Below, piece by piece: positions 24,519 to 35,465 of a stretch of 64,000 nt of DNA. Both the position numbers and the translations under genes were made by a program. How positions within the stretch are numbered: position 1 is the stretch's first letter; the number at the start of each line of letters is the position of its first letter. Below the pieces are notes generated by a model that worked only from the letters and a program-made list of their open reading frames with translations, made no database searches and was not told the DNA's origin. Source of the DNA: Polytrichum commune (lineage: Eukaryota; Streptophyta; Polytrichopsida; Polytrichales; Polytrichaceae); NCBI GenBank assembly GCA_950295325.1, contig OX485806.1:12526001-12590000 (forward strand). The letters are read 5' to 3'.

Positions 24519-25117
24519 GGGCCACTTCACACATGAGCCAAGAGCCGTGACCTTGTAATGGTGAGGACCCTTGACTCTCATCCAAAGGCCGTACCATGGG
24601 TGTTGGGAAAGCCATTTTATGTAGTCTTGGGCCCTCAAGCATAGTGTGAAGTGAGAATGAACCATGTTGCGGGACCATTGCATATTTTGTTGGTGGGAAA
24701 AGAGGGGAGGATTTGGTTTAATATAATATGTCTCCAAGTTTATCAATTTAAGATAACTACTTGGTGGTGTTTGTCTGTCCTAGAATCTATTTTGGAATCT
24801 GCCATGCAGTGTATGCTGAAATCTGTCATGCTGGAAAAAAATATTAAAAAAATCATAGTCTCCCGGAATTTGCGTCAAGCCCACCTCTTGGAGGTGGGTC
24901 TGACGCAAATTCTGGTAGACCATGCACCCTTATCCACAACTAGCCATGTAGGACTCCATGTAGACTTTTCATCCACGAACTTTTCTTTGGGCCTTTGGGC
25001 CTTTAGGCCTTCACCTCCTAGTGTGAAGTGAACTTGGACGGTCTCCGCCTTTTCGACCAATGAGAGCTCTTACATTGCCATGGTCAAGGGCCTTCAGCCT
25101 TGTGTGTGAAGTGGCCC
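24519..25117 (+). mobile_element. Tourist-like MITE, family B, copy 1 (nested)
   Basis: A 599-base non-coding element with terminal repeats GGGCCACTTCACACA at both ends and a TAA duplication (24516-24518 and 25118-25120). It lies inside the family A copy, and the empty site is visible in the A copy at 2671. An inverted homologue is at 50123-50700. A near-perfect internal hairpin is listed separately. Confidence 0.9.
24854..24924. repeat. Internal 30-bp-arm hairpin in MITE B
   Basis: The arm GTCTCCCGGAATTTGCGTCA and the next ten bases are followed, after about seven bases, by their inverse, with only about four mismatches in thirty pairs, some of which would be G-U in RNA. The hairpin is preserved in the second copy at 50308-50378, while family A keeps only one degraded arm (near 2921). 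Confidence 0.85.
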
Positions 25118-25561
25118 TAAGACACCTCCAAAATCATGTAGTGTGGTCACGGATCCTCAAGTGCAGTGTGAAGTCGTATGTGACCGGGCACTCAACCAAA
25201 TGCTATTTCAATGAATTTCTATTCATGCGGGTCCTCGAACATGATAAAGATAGAATAAATCAACAATTGTAAGCATTCAGGGTGCCATGATCTCCCGGTT
25301 TTGTGTTAAGCCTACCTCCAAGAGGTGGTTTTTTGGAAATAGTCCAAGTGACCAATAGACATTCAATAGTCGAAGTGATCCATTCAATGCCATGTAGGAA
25401 TCCATGTAGACTTTACATCCATCTTGCATTCACATACTCCGTTGGTCCCTCGAGCGTAGTGTGAACCGAACTTGGACCGGCTCCGCCATTTCCACCAATG
25501 AGAGTGCTTGAATTGTAATGGTCACGGGCTCTCAGTCTCGTGTGTGAAGTGACCCTCAATA

Positions 25562-27226
25562 CCACTTGAACCACTATAGTGCTTGATTCAAGTGGTGAAC
25601 ACCTTGACATGCTTTAAAAATGATTTATTTAATATGGTGCTTTCAGCTGGTTGCAAATCTTGTGGAGTGGGTTTTTTTTTTTTTTTTTTTTTTTTTCTTC
25701 TTCTTTGTCATCGTGCATCACATCCAAACATGGCTTGTGGCTAACTCTCCTTTTGTTGTGTCTTGTTTGAACATGTTTGTTTTTTATATTGTATTGTGGC
25801 TTGAGTGTTGTAAGTGTCAATGGATTATGGCTTTATGTGTTCTTTACAATTTAAATAGTTGCGGACCTAAAACTTTATTAAAGCTTCATATTCCTTTTTG
25901 AACCCGTGATAGTCACAACAATGAACTTGACAATGATGATGATGTTGTATTATTGGAGGGTGTATACAAGGTTGTTTAAAACATGTGGAAATTAGATAAA
26001 AAACATATTTCAATTTCATTATTGGCATATTATGCTAATGTTAAAACATTAGAGAAGTTAAGAATGTTTATCCCAATTTAATAAAATGGTATCACAACAT
26101 GTGATGCAACTTGTTCTTGAGGTGACTTGAAGTTTTAGAAAATGCTTGTAGTAATGGCTATAGGGAAAACAATAGGGTTCTTTACATATCAAATAATGAT
26201 GAATGTTGGGGGTCGTTCCATTGCAATACGGTAACATAGAAGGGCTCACAATGAAACACTATGTTAATTTATAATCGCTTGGGAAACTACCATGTCTTAT
26301 GAACCGTGCTTGGTTAAGCCCTCAATGATTAATAGATTTCCCCTCTTCCTAAGATTTGAATATAATTGTTTCTCAAATTAAGAGATCTCAATCTTATTTA
26401 TTTACTTTCAATGTAAGGCTCATTCATTGTGAGGAATAAGTGAGATGGAGTGAGTTTTTGGAGGTATATCAATATCTAAAACTTCTTTTTCCATATCATA
26501 TTAAACTAAGTCACATTAATCAATATCCTTAATTGCTAATGGCAAAAGGGCATGTAAAGGTCTCAATTAAGTTTCCCAAAGAAGGTCAAGCTCTTCACTC
26601 ATTTTATGATTTTTGTAATAACATAAGCCGTTCAACGTCAATTCATTCATATAGGTACCTACTCGCATCAATTCACATAACCAGTCATTAATTTGATTAT
26701 AAAAGTATGTTAGCTTGCATAATACTACCAAAATACTTCCTTTATAAGTTATAGTAGTAGCAAAAATCAAATGTGAACGTCTTAAATGCTCAATTTGTGC
26801 AAAGATTTATTTTATTTTATTTTTAAGTCTAAAATGCTAGAAAATGTATGTTCTTGTGTTTTTCTTCTTTTAGTTCAAATGTTACATCTTAGTATATGAA
26901 AATGATACTTGTGTGTGTGTGTGTGTGTGTAGACATATGATGCTTATGACAAGTTTAACTATATCGACATAATAATATATATACAACTCCACATGCTTAG
27001 TCAATACATCATCATAATGAAATATTATCACTTGTTGATATTCTTTTTTTAGGAGTTTCAACACAAAAGACAAGAATAATAGACTTTATCAATTAATGTC
27101 TCAAGTTTTAATATATGTTGAGGCTAACTCAATCATCATATTGATTCAAAGTCGCGATCATTCTCCAACAACTTGAGTGTTTGAATGTCGACCTCATACT
27201 ACTCTGTTGAATACTTGCACTACTCT
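25562..27226. other. Unassigned AT-rich sequence
   Basis: Holds a T-run at 25671-25696 and a (GT)10 run at 26911-26930. No protein motif is seen in any frame. Confidence 0.45.
26911..26930. repeat. (GT)10 microsatellite
   Basis: Uninterrupted GT dinucleotides. Confidence 0.97.
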
Positions 27227-27234
27227 CCTCTCAA

Positions 27235-27953
27235 CACGGGGGGTACACCTACACTTGATTTATGTATACACGTGCGAGAACCCCCTCTTTAATGGGGGGG
27301 GAATATTTTCCACCCTATAAGTAGTTAATTTTCTACTTGATGGTATATTCTAACACCCTATCGTTATATATAAGTTTTAGAGTTGCATAATTATAATTAC
27401 CCTATCTTATTTAAAAATAATAATAAAATTTGTGTGAACAATCTGCACATACATTATGCATTCATTCCAATGCGCAAATCTTACTCTACACATAACACAC
27501 ATACAACCATCATATTATAAACTTTAACATACTACGTACTTGACCCCCCCCCCCCCTTGAACCCTAAATAAGCCAGCTAACCCTTTCATCGTCGGATGAT
27601 GGTACTTTTCATCCAAAGGCAACCGTTTCAACAAATTCATCCACATGTCATTCACATACATTTTGCTTATTTTTTCATCCAATGCAATTGATAGCAGATG
27701 ATTTATGTTGAACCTACAAATAACAAAATCTAAACTTAATTATATTTATGCTACTTTACATCTAGATAAATAAATAATACCACAACTTAAATCACATCAT
27801 ACATTTTATAAAATTCCCAAATTCACATTTAGAGGACGTTATTGTATATCTAAGGAAAATGTAAAAAAATTATGTGTCCTGAATAAAATGCACCCTACAT
27901 TTTCTCGCACGTGGTTTTCTACATTTTTGCCAGTGCACCCCCCCCCCCCCAAG
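27235..27953. mobile_element. Larger relative of the CACGGGGGG MITE
   Basis: Starts CACGGGGGGTACACCTACAC with CACGTGCGAGAA just inside, and ends TTTTCTCGCACGTGG, then GTGCA and a run of C, then AAG (a mutated GTG). The octamers CCTCTCAA (27227-27234) and CATCTCAA (27954-27961) match at 7 of 8. At 719 bases it is longer than the 411-base copies and shares mainly their ends. No coding frame. It includes a C13 run at 27544-27556. Confidence 0.8.
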
Positions 27954-27961
27954 CATCTCAA

Positions 27962-28640
27962 TTGAGAATTCACTCAAGTATTACAACATCCAATAACTCA
28001 CAAAGGGGTGAAAGAGATAAGAAGAAGAGATTACACTCTTGAGTATAAAGTAAGTGTTAGTATATTTCTAAAGAGTGCCTCCAAGAGATAAGATACAAGA
28101 TAATCTCAAGTGTTGTTTGGCACACAATCTTATGATGACTTCGTTGCTATAAGAAGAGGTAAGTCCTCCAAAAACATCTTCCTTTATAAAATGTTTTTAT
28201 TTTAACTAAAATCTATGTTTCATATGATATCCATCTTCTAGTCTCTAGATCTTAATCCATCTATAACCTTCCTATACAAGGGTTTCTCTTAAACGGTTAC
28301 AACCGTTACGCCTCTCGGATGTATATAAACCTATAATTCTACTTCCATGTACATGATGGTTACATACTTGCAAATTTTGTGTGAATGTGAAATTACCAAT
28401 ACCCTTTACTAACACACAATCGCTAAATTCCCAACCCTCGAGGTATATGTAAGGAGGCATCAAAATGATTAAGTTGGCAAAATTGCCTCTCAATGTAGTA
28501 CTTTATGTATATTTTATTTGCATAATTTGTTCTCCTAATTTGTTCCCCACGATGTTGGTTACTGAAGGCGCCATCTTGGTGGTCTAGATGAAGAGCCTCC
28601 CATATGAAATGGTGGCTAGAATACATGAATATCCACTACA
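27962..28640. other. Unassigned sequence upstream of the pogo relic
   Basis: No motif identified. It may contain the lost left end of the pogo-like element, but no CAGT-type terminal repeat was found. Confidence 0.35.
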
Positions 28641-28643
28641 TCT

Positions 28644-31042
28644 TTGTGGGTTTGTGTCACTAGAAAAACAATAGGTAGAAAACGTAGCAAGTCGAGGGTG
28701 CTTTTGTTTCAAGAAGAGAGTGAACTTGTAAATTGGATTCTCAAAATGCAAAGACCAAGTCATCCAATTAGTTTAAGCCAATGCCAATTGAAGGTGGTTG
28801 AGATCACCAAGGACCGCGACACACCCTTTACTCAAGTGGGTTGGGTGAAGTGGTTTAGAATTAGGAACCCCAACAATGACACTTAGGGTGACGCAAGGTT
28901 TGGAGCAAGATGAGCAAATACGTACTCTAGGCACAATTACGAAACCACTCACATATAGAATTGTGATGAGTCCATGGCACAAGCAAGAGGGATTGGTGGG
29001 GCCCACATTATGGCAAGGTGGGGATACGGACAGTACATATTGCTACACCATATGAGAGAGAATGGTTGTTGATATTGTCATGCATCAACTCCTCAAGTTC
29101 TAGCAATCCCAATTTTTATATATTTAAGAGTAGGTCATTTAGGGAGAATTTCCTAAGTAAGTACAAGGAGGGGGCTTGTATGGCCATGCAAAAAAAGAGG
29201 CTTGGATCACAAGAGCATTGTTCAATGAGTGGATTAACCACTTCCTAGTTCACATTGGTAGAATGTATGGTATTTCTAATGAGAATTGCCATTTACACAT
29301 AATGGACATGCACAACTCACATGTTACCCTAGATGTGGTGCACACAATCCCAAAAATAGGTCTAGATGTTATAACCATTCGTAGTCACACATTCTACGCC
29401 ACGCAACCCTTGGACGTGAGTATTTTCAAAGTGTTTAAAATGGCGTTCATGAAATATGTGGGACTTTGGACCCTTTGGAATAAGGAGAAGGGTGCCATGA
29501 AGGAGTACCTAATCTAGTGGGTGGTGTTAGCCTTGAAAAGGCCATGAATTTGGTGAACAATTGGAAAGGATTTTCCGCCACATTGATTGTCACAACCCTT
29601 GCTAATTCCCCTTAACCATCTTAACCATTTTCATTTCTAGCAAGGGTCACAAGCGCTAACCCTTCGCATTCCGCCATGCTAATGGTTAGCTCCTCCTACC
29701 CCGGACCTTATAGTTCATAAGAGGGAACCAACCCTCCTACTTTGCTTTCGGGACTCACCCCTTAATCGGTAACCAATTCTTAAATGTAGACTTCCATTCA
29801 TGGAAGTCCAATCTTATGTTGATCATCGCATTGCCATAGCAACATTACAACAACCCAAAGCATAGTAGGCAACTATGGCCTCACAATGGGCCAAAGCCCA
29901 TGGAGGCCGTGCCGTTCGGCCTCGGGTGGGTGAGGCCACACCACCTCACCCATATAAGCCTCTAGGACTCTAGGCGGGGCCCCTACCCCACCATCAAGAA
30001 ACCTCTTGTCTCTCTACCAAGAGTTGGGTCCAAGTAGACATTTTCCCTTAGCCGCTGGGCCTAGAAGCCCCCAACATCTTCAGACCATCATAACTTCCTT
30101 GTATGATGTTTGTTGCTAACAAGCGATCACTCCATCTTCATCTACGCTTCACATAGATGCCGATGGACTCCTCACTGGCCTCATTTGGGCAAGTATCAAG
30201 GAAGTGATACGTGTTCAAACCTTGGCAGTCCCGGGAATCACTCCCAGGCCGCTGCTGTACCAGGGCACTGTCCCCAGACAACGCCCCACTCAAGTTGCCA
30301 TATCTCCTAGCTCACACCTCCGATTGAGGTGTTCTTGAGCATTCTAGAATTCGCACGCCATAAGCTACGCATAGCTCATGGCCTTCCCCTTGTGACTCTT
30401 ACTCTCCATGGGTGGGAGGCGTTCCCAACCCTCGGGGCCCTCACCCACACTAGGATCACTTGGGCCTTCTCACCAACGGCGCCACAAGTCCCGGGTGTCA
30501 TTCCAGGGTCCCCCTTGTGCCCATGGTCTTTCGGGCACTCCTCATGGTAAGGTGTGCGACATTGATGATAAAACCGGGCCAAACAAAGTGTTTGTTAATG
30601 CAATTGAGGTCAATGAGGAGGAGGTGGTGATGAGCATGTAGAGGAGATGCTTGGAGAAAAGATAATAAAGACCCAAGAAGGTGGAACTCAATATATGGTG
30701 GCATTGAGAAACGAGGATGCAATGCAAGGTGCGGAGACGGGGGGTGGGGGAGGGGGGCCAGGTGGAAAATGCAATGATAGATTAAGGATTTTGCAGGAGT
30801 TAGACGGGGTTAACCCAAATGCAACATCAAAGTTGACAACAACTTTGGCCCTTCCACAAACGGTGTCCATTCCTCAAAGGAGTCATAACACACTGTTTGT
30901 AGACTATTTTCAGTTAATAATCATGACTAGCGATGAGTACATGGCAGCTCTAAAACACAAGCAAGAGAGACAAGATGAGGTAGCAAGAGAGAGAGAGAGA
31001 GAAAAAAGGGTAACCTTGAGATTACCAAAAATCAAAAAATAG
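28644..31042 (+). pseudogene. pogo/Tigger-like transposase, frameshifted and split
   Basis: Pieces in three frames reconstitute the family's order. First, 28660-28880 is a CENP-B-type helix-turn-helix (GRKRSKSRVLLFQEESELV, then TPFTQVGWVKWFRIRNPN). Second, 28880-29170 is a badly shifted linker. Third, 29176-29517 holds the DDE core, with HLHIMDMHNSH (second Asp region) and TQPLDVSIFKVFK (third Asp). Fourth, the shifted 29520-29587 reads ALEKAMNLVNNWKGFSATLI. The 971-base element 29588-30558 then interrupts it. Fifth, 30567-31042 resumes with DKTGPNKVFVNAIEVNEEE and ends in the charged tail TSDEYMAALKHKQERQDEVA. The first catalytic Asp is not seen. At least four frame changes make it non-functional. 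Confidence 0.8.
29588..30558 (+). mobile_element. 0.9-kb non-coding element, copy 2 (inside transposase)
   Basis: Inverted relative to the copies at 16321 and 36921. It starts TGTCACAACCCTTGCTA and ends CTCATGGTAAGGTGTGCG. The octamer ACATTGAT is exact on both sides (29580-29587 and 30559-30566), so limits and duplication length are firm. It is inserted in the coding region of the pogo-like transposase, between GFSAT and the DKTGP segment. Confidence 0.92.
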
Positions 31043-31302
31043 AAGAAAAAAGACACAATGGAGAGGATAACAAGTTTAGGGTTGAGGAATGTGCATAAAA
31101 CATGGAGTAATCGGCCCTCTAAACAATGCACTAAAGTTGGGGAGAAATTGCAGCATGCAAGAAAGGTTAATGAACCTCTATGTAGGGAAGCATATTGGGC
31201 CCCATATAGTGGTGTGGTGCATCCATTCTTGAAGTTGAACAAGAAAGTATGCATGTGGAGGAGGGCTATGACAAAAAAATTAAAAAAATCCTAGTGAAAA
31301 AC

Positions 31303-31737
31303 TACACTCTAAACTCCATAGTACCACACTTGTGGCAACCAAAGTGCACGTGATATTACGGAGTTTTGTAGTGTTAACATGGATGCGTGATACTATAGAA
31401 TTAGTGTAGCATACAACACTATGGAATAACACAACGTGCAACATTTTAATGGTGTGGTGTGGTCCACTCCACTTGGCCTTCCCGGGCGATTTGGCATATG
31501 CATGCATCAACATTCAACAAGTGCTATAAGAAGAAGAAGAAGAAGGTGACACTCCACATATTGACACATGGCACAATGTGAGGGTATGGGTTGACTTCTT
31601 TGGTGGTTTGCATTAATGACAAAATTTGTGATAGAAGGGAGAGAAATATGACAATAAGGAGTGAGATTTGAACTACGCAACTCTGTTCCCTAGGATTTTG
31701 GCATATTAAAGAGTGAGTAACATTATGACAGTTGATA
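31303..31737 (+). mobile_element. MITE with TACACTCTAAACT ends, copy 1
   Basis: Begins TACACTCTAAACTCCATAGT. It shares the internal order of 58712-59068 and of the inverse of 59992-60349: TGTGGCAACCAAAGTG, GGAGTTTTG.AGTGTTAA.ATGGAT, GTGTAGCAT, TTCTTTGGTGG and TGACAATAAGGAGTGAGATT. The right end is diverged. Superfamily uncertain. The segment GTTCAAATCTCACTCC on its minus strand resembles a tRNA B box, but no A box was seen. Confidence 0.65.
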
Positions 31738-31739
31738 TT

Positions 31740-32325
31740 ATGTCCATTGCAAGAGCCTGTTTTAGTGGTACTCATGGGTTGTGGGACAAGTGTGCAGGGC
31801 CACAATTGGTAGTGGTGAGCCCGGAGGTAGCCACTCTCTACGAAGTGCTTGCCTTACTCCAATGGTCAAGGTATGTTTCCAACCTTGTATATGCACTTAA
31901 TTTTAAAATATGTTCATTTAAACTCTAGTTGAACCTTGTTGGCAGAATATAGAACATATGCTATATTAATTTGCAAGCATTTGTTGAACTACACTCTCAC
32001 CTTTGGCAATATTTTTTTACCAAGTAAAGTTGTTGATGTTCTATAAATGTCCAAACAACCAATTTGATTTTTTTGGTAAAATATGAGATACACAATAAAT
32101 AGATATAGCGACACATAATACCAAATAATAAGTGTCACCAAATATCATGTTCAATGTAGTATCTTAGTGATTAAGAATGATGAAAACATAGTTGGTATCC
32201 AACGTCAAGTTTGTTGCCAAGGAGGTAGGCCTCTAAACCCAAGGTGGTTGGACGAAGGCACGAAGGGAATCGGCTCTATAGCAATAGGGGTTTGGCTTTG
32301 TAGTGCAAGGGGAGTCGGCTTTGTA
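31740..32325. other. Unassigned sequence
   Basis: Nothing recognised except a short direct repeat (GTCGGCTTTGTAGTGCAAGG and a variant) at about 32291-32333, into which the hAT derivative at 32334 inserted. Confidence 0.4.
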
Positions 32326-32333
32326 GTGCAAGG

Positions 32334-32723
32334 CAATGTGCAAGATTGAAGCCCTAATATGAGTTTCATTTTGAAGGACTCTCAAATTTCAGCCCTTCGG
32401 TTGAAGGGTTGGTTCAAATTCAAGACACCAATCTAGGAATATAAAAATGAAACACAAAACTCATATTAAACTTGTGCATGAAACATAAGGTACATGTTTC
32501 TAGTACAATTTGCAGAATTAAGAATCAACCATCTAACTTCACTTCTTGTAGTGACAATGCCCTACACTTGTTGGTTCTTGTGGTGGGCAGATTATATTGA
32601 GGACTTTAAGTGACGTCTTCAGTTTCAATTTAGGGTTGCATTTTGAAGGGTTGTTTTGAGAGGTATATTTTGAAGGGCTAAATCACATTTGAAGTGCATT
32701 GAAGACTTCAATCTTGAACACTT
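32334..32723 (-). mobile_element. hAT deletion derivative of the 61991 family
   Basis: A 390-base element flanked by the exact octamer GTGCAAGG (32326-32333 and 32724-32731). Its termini (CAATGTGCAAGATTGAAG and the inverse of CTTCAATCTTGAACACTT) are mutated forms of the CAGTGTTCAAGATTGAAG repeat of the full element at 61991. In reverse orientation it keeps that element's subterminal CCCTTCAAA motifs and even the last codons of its transposase (minus strand GTTAGATGGTTGATTCTTAA), so it arose by internal deletion. Confidence 0.9.
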
Positions 32724-32731
32724 GTGCAAGG

Positions 32732-35030
32732 GGGTTGGGAGTTAATAGTGTAGGGTGACAAAACCTCAGGAGTGTTACAATTATGTTGTCGAAGGCATTG
32801 GGATTGAGGAGCGGGAAAGGGTGAGTAAGGGGAGCAAAGGGAGATGGGATTAGATGGGGCTCAATGGGCTTACCCATCTAGCAAGGACTAAGATAGGGTG
32901 ATTAAGGACTCACATCACTAGCGGGGTCTAGCTAGCATATAAAAGAACCTATTGATTTTGACTTTGAGTATTCGACAATTTTTATGTTGCAATTAAAAAC
33001 ATTTTTTATTCTTTACACCTATTATGAATCCAAAGTTTAACGTGAATTTGTTTTTATAACAACCACATAGCCATGTGTACATGCAATAGCTTAATATGTT
33101 TGGTTACAACACCCTCTACGATACATGACAACATTTTTTGGAGGTGAGACTTGGGACTTGTGTTGAGAGTTGGATCAAGCAAAAAGCTAGTCCATCTCTC
33201 AACATAACAATCATGTAAATATTTTGCATAAAATAATCAAGATCCAACTTTAAAGATAATTAACCATATTTTTATGATAACTTAAGTGTTATGCTTGATT
33301 TTGTGGTGATTCTCACCTAGCAATCCAACATCAATGGACCCCCCCCCCTAGTGAATAGTAAAAGGCTCATTTCTTAAAACCCTTTGTGAATTTCTATAGG
33401 TTACATTTGAATTTATTGTTTTTTTTTGGGGGGGGGGGAATGTGTAGACACTTTATAGTTTGCAAAACTATGGAAAATTTTCAAATTTCTCCAAGCTATT
33501 TAACATGCTTGAAATAACATAAATATATGAAAGTGTTGTTTTTAGGCTCAATACCTTAATGACTAGAAAGGAGTTGGAATGACTTGTGTCAATTGCTTGG
33601 TCCATGGGCCTTTGATTACCTACTTTACTTCTCATGATGGACCAAGCCAAGTTACTATTGATTAAACATGATGTCAAATTGTTGGAGATAAGTAGTAAGC
33701 TAATTTAGTTGCTAACCAATTAGGAAAGCAAGATTGTAAAGTCATCCTCCTCAAACTTCAATTATTTCCTACAATTGTGCAAATAGTTGATGTTTAAATT
33801 CAGGGAAAACTTAGCACATGCTTCGATGTGGAGGGGTTCCAAATTTGTTGTCATCTAGTGGGCTCACCCAACTCTGTCGGCACATGAAAGTATGCCCTTA
33901 CATTAGGGCTTGGGTCCAAGAAGTGTAAGGTTCCAAAACTCTCTTAATTCGACCCTACTTTTGCACTCAAGAAGTTGGACCATCAAACTATAATCTTAGA
34001 TCTTTATGCATATCAAATGTGAAATTACCCTTCAAAAAGACCAATATTTTGGAGCCCTTCACAAAGTTGTCTAGGATTTACCGAGGAGTATCATATTGAA
34101 GATTCTACATTATAATGCCCTTCACAATTTAAGGCTAAAAGACATTGTCACATACAAATGTACCTCTTTATTGTCAATGTAAATATATGTCGTCTATGGA
34201 TTTGTGAACACCATATGTGATAAGCACGTTCGGCACTATGGTGATAATTTGTTTTTTGTATTTTTTAGGTGACACACGGCATTTTGTAAATTTACAAACG
34301 AAAAAAAGTGGCACATCGCACTTTGCTCAAAATTTGAATCAATTTTTGTCAAACTTGCATACTACCAATGGTAAATCGTTCTAGATGTGTTACTTTGATT
34401 GATTTGGAGCATTTGAAGTTGATTCCAACATCACGTTGTCTAGAACCATTTTAGACGATTAGAAGAAAAGAAATTGTCATGGAGTTTCCCTCGGGTTTTC
34501 CATTAGCTTGGGTTCGATTCACATTTTTTTTGGATTGAATACAATGATTACGGTACTGGAAGTCAATAAGACTAGAGATGAGAATGCACAAGCAAGAACA
34601 CATACACAAAGGCATATGAACAATGCTTGAAGTGAGATGGTCTCCTCCACCCCTTGCCTTGCCCTTTATTGCTCATTTTCAATCCGGTTCTTACAAACAA
34701 TATTGCAATACTCTTCTTCCACAACGGACCAACCTTGTAGGCTTATTACAACCTTATTCATTCTAGTATTGTATTTTTATGATTATGAGCAATCTAATGC
34801 TCCACCTTCAACAATGATGTCACGAATCCAAACACAAGTCATTTATCCACCAAGATATACAAGACAACTTGATCTCAACGAATCCATTGGTGTTGGCATT
34901 GTTAAGATTATACAAGGTTTATTTTGGAAAGAGACTAGGTCGACATACAAATTGGATGGTTGTCAAAGATTTTTAAATTTGATTGGTCTAGTATATATCA
35001 TTTTTTTGATTTGTGGAACAATCAAGATTC
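32732..35030. other. Unassigned AT-rich sequence
   Basis: Contains C10 at 33339 and G11 at 33428, each next to T-rich or A-rich tracts. A 146-codon open frame at 34637-35077 (+) starts with ATG and runs into the MITE at 35045. It shows a hydrophobic central stretch but no recognised motif and is judged unlikely to be a gene. Confidence 0.35.
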
Positions 35031-35044
35031 TTATGTGTTTGTCT

Positions 35045-35457
35045 CACGGGGGGATCACACCCCCTTACATTTCATAACCACGTGCGATAAAAGTTTGCTA
35101 CCCTATATTACATGCCATAGATAATTTTTAAAATTATGATATTTTTTCTACATACACATAACCATTGATAATATCTTTTGTATATTTTTTTGAAATTTTT
35201 AGTCATCTTCATTTTTTGTAGTAATTTGTTTAGTTCAATGTTGCGTCATTCTAGTTAGAAACTGTATGTTTTATAATAAAAAAAACAAATCATCAAATTT
35301 GGTCACCAATTTTTACTATGTAATAGATACTATGTATATCTACTCATGAAAAAAAAATCATAAACTTTTGAACCATTTTGGTGATGCTTTATGTAAAAAG
35401 TAGATTTTGTTTTATCGCACGTGGTGTTCAACTTGACAATGAAGTGCACCCCCCGTG
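35045..35457. mobile_element. CACGGGGGG MITE with 8-bp target duplication, copy 2
   Basis: 413 bases, nearly identical to 23443-23853, in the same orientation. Ends CACGGGGGGATCACACC and GTGCACCCCCCGTG. The octamer GTTTGTCT is exact on both sides (35037-35044 and 35458-35465). High similarity between copies suggests recent activity. Confidence 0.95.
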
Positions 35458-35465
35458 GTTTGTCT

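Larger units (their letters stand above)
24440..25555 (+). mobile_element. Tourist-like MITE, family A, copy 2 (interrupted)
   Basis: Left end GGGCCACTTCACACACGAG after TAA. The right end's inverse is GGGTCACTTCACACACGAG, followed by TCA (a degraded TAA). The halves 24440-24518 and 25118-25555 rejoin to match 2671-3169, with the family B element at 24519-25117 inserted between them. Confidence 0.85.

Noticed and set aside
31640-31700. tRNA-like B box (GTTCAAATCTCACTCC on the minus strand) suggesting a SINE or tRNA
   Set aside because: No A box, acceptor stem or cloverleaf could be drawn, and the other two copies of the repeat have mutated this segment.
34637-35077. 146-codon forward frame with a hydrophobic stretch
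   Set aside because: It runs across the boundary of the MITE at 35045, so its 3' part is transposon sequence. No homology is recognised.
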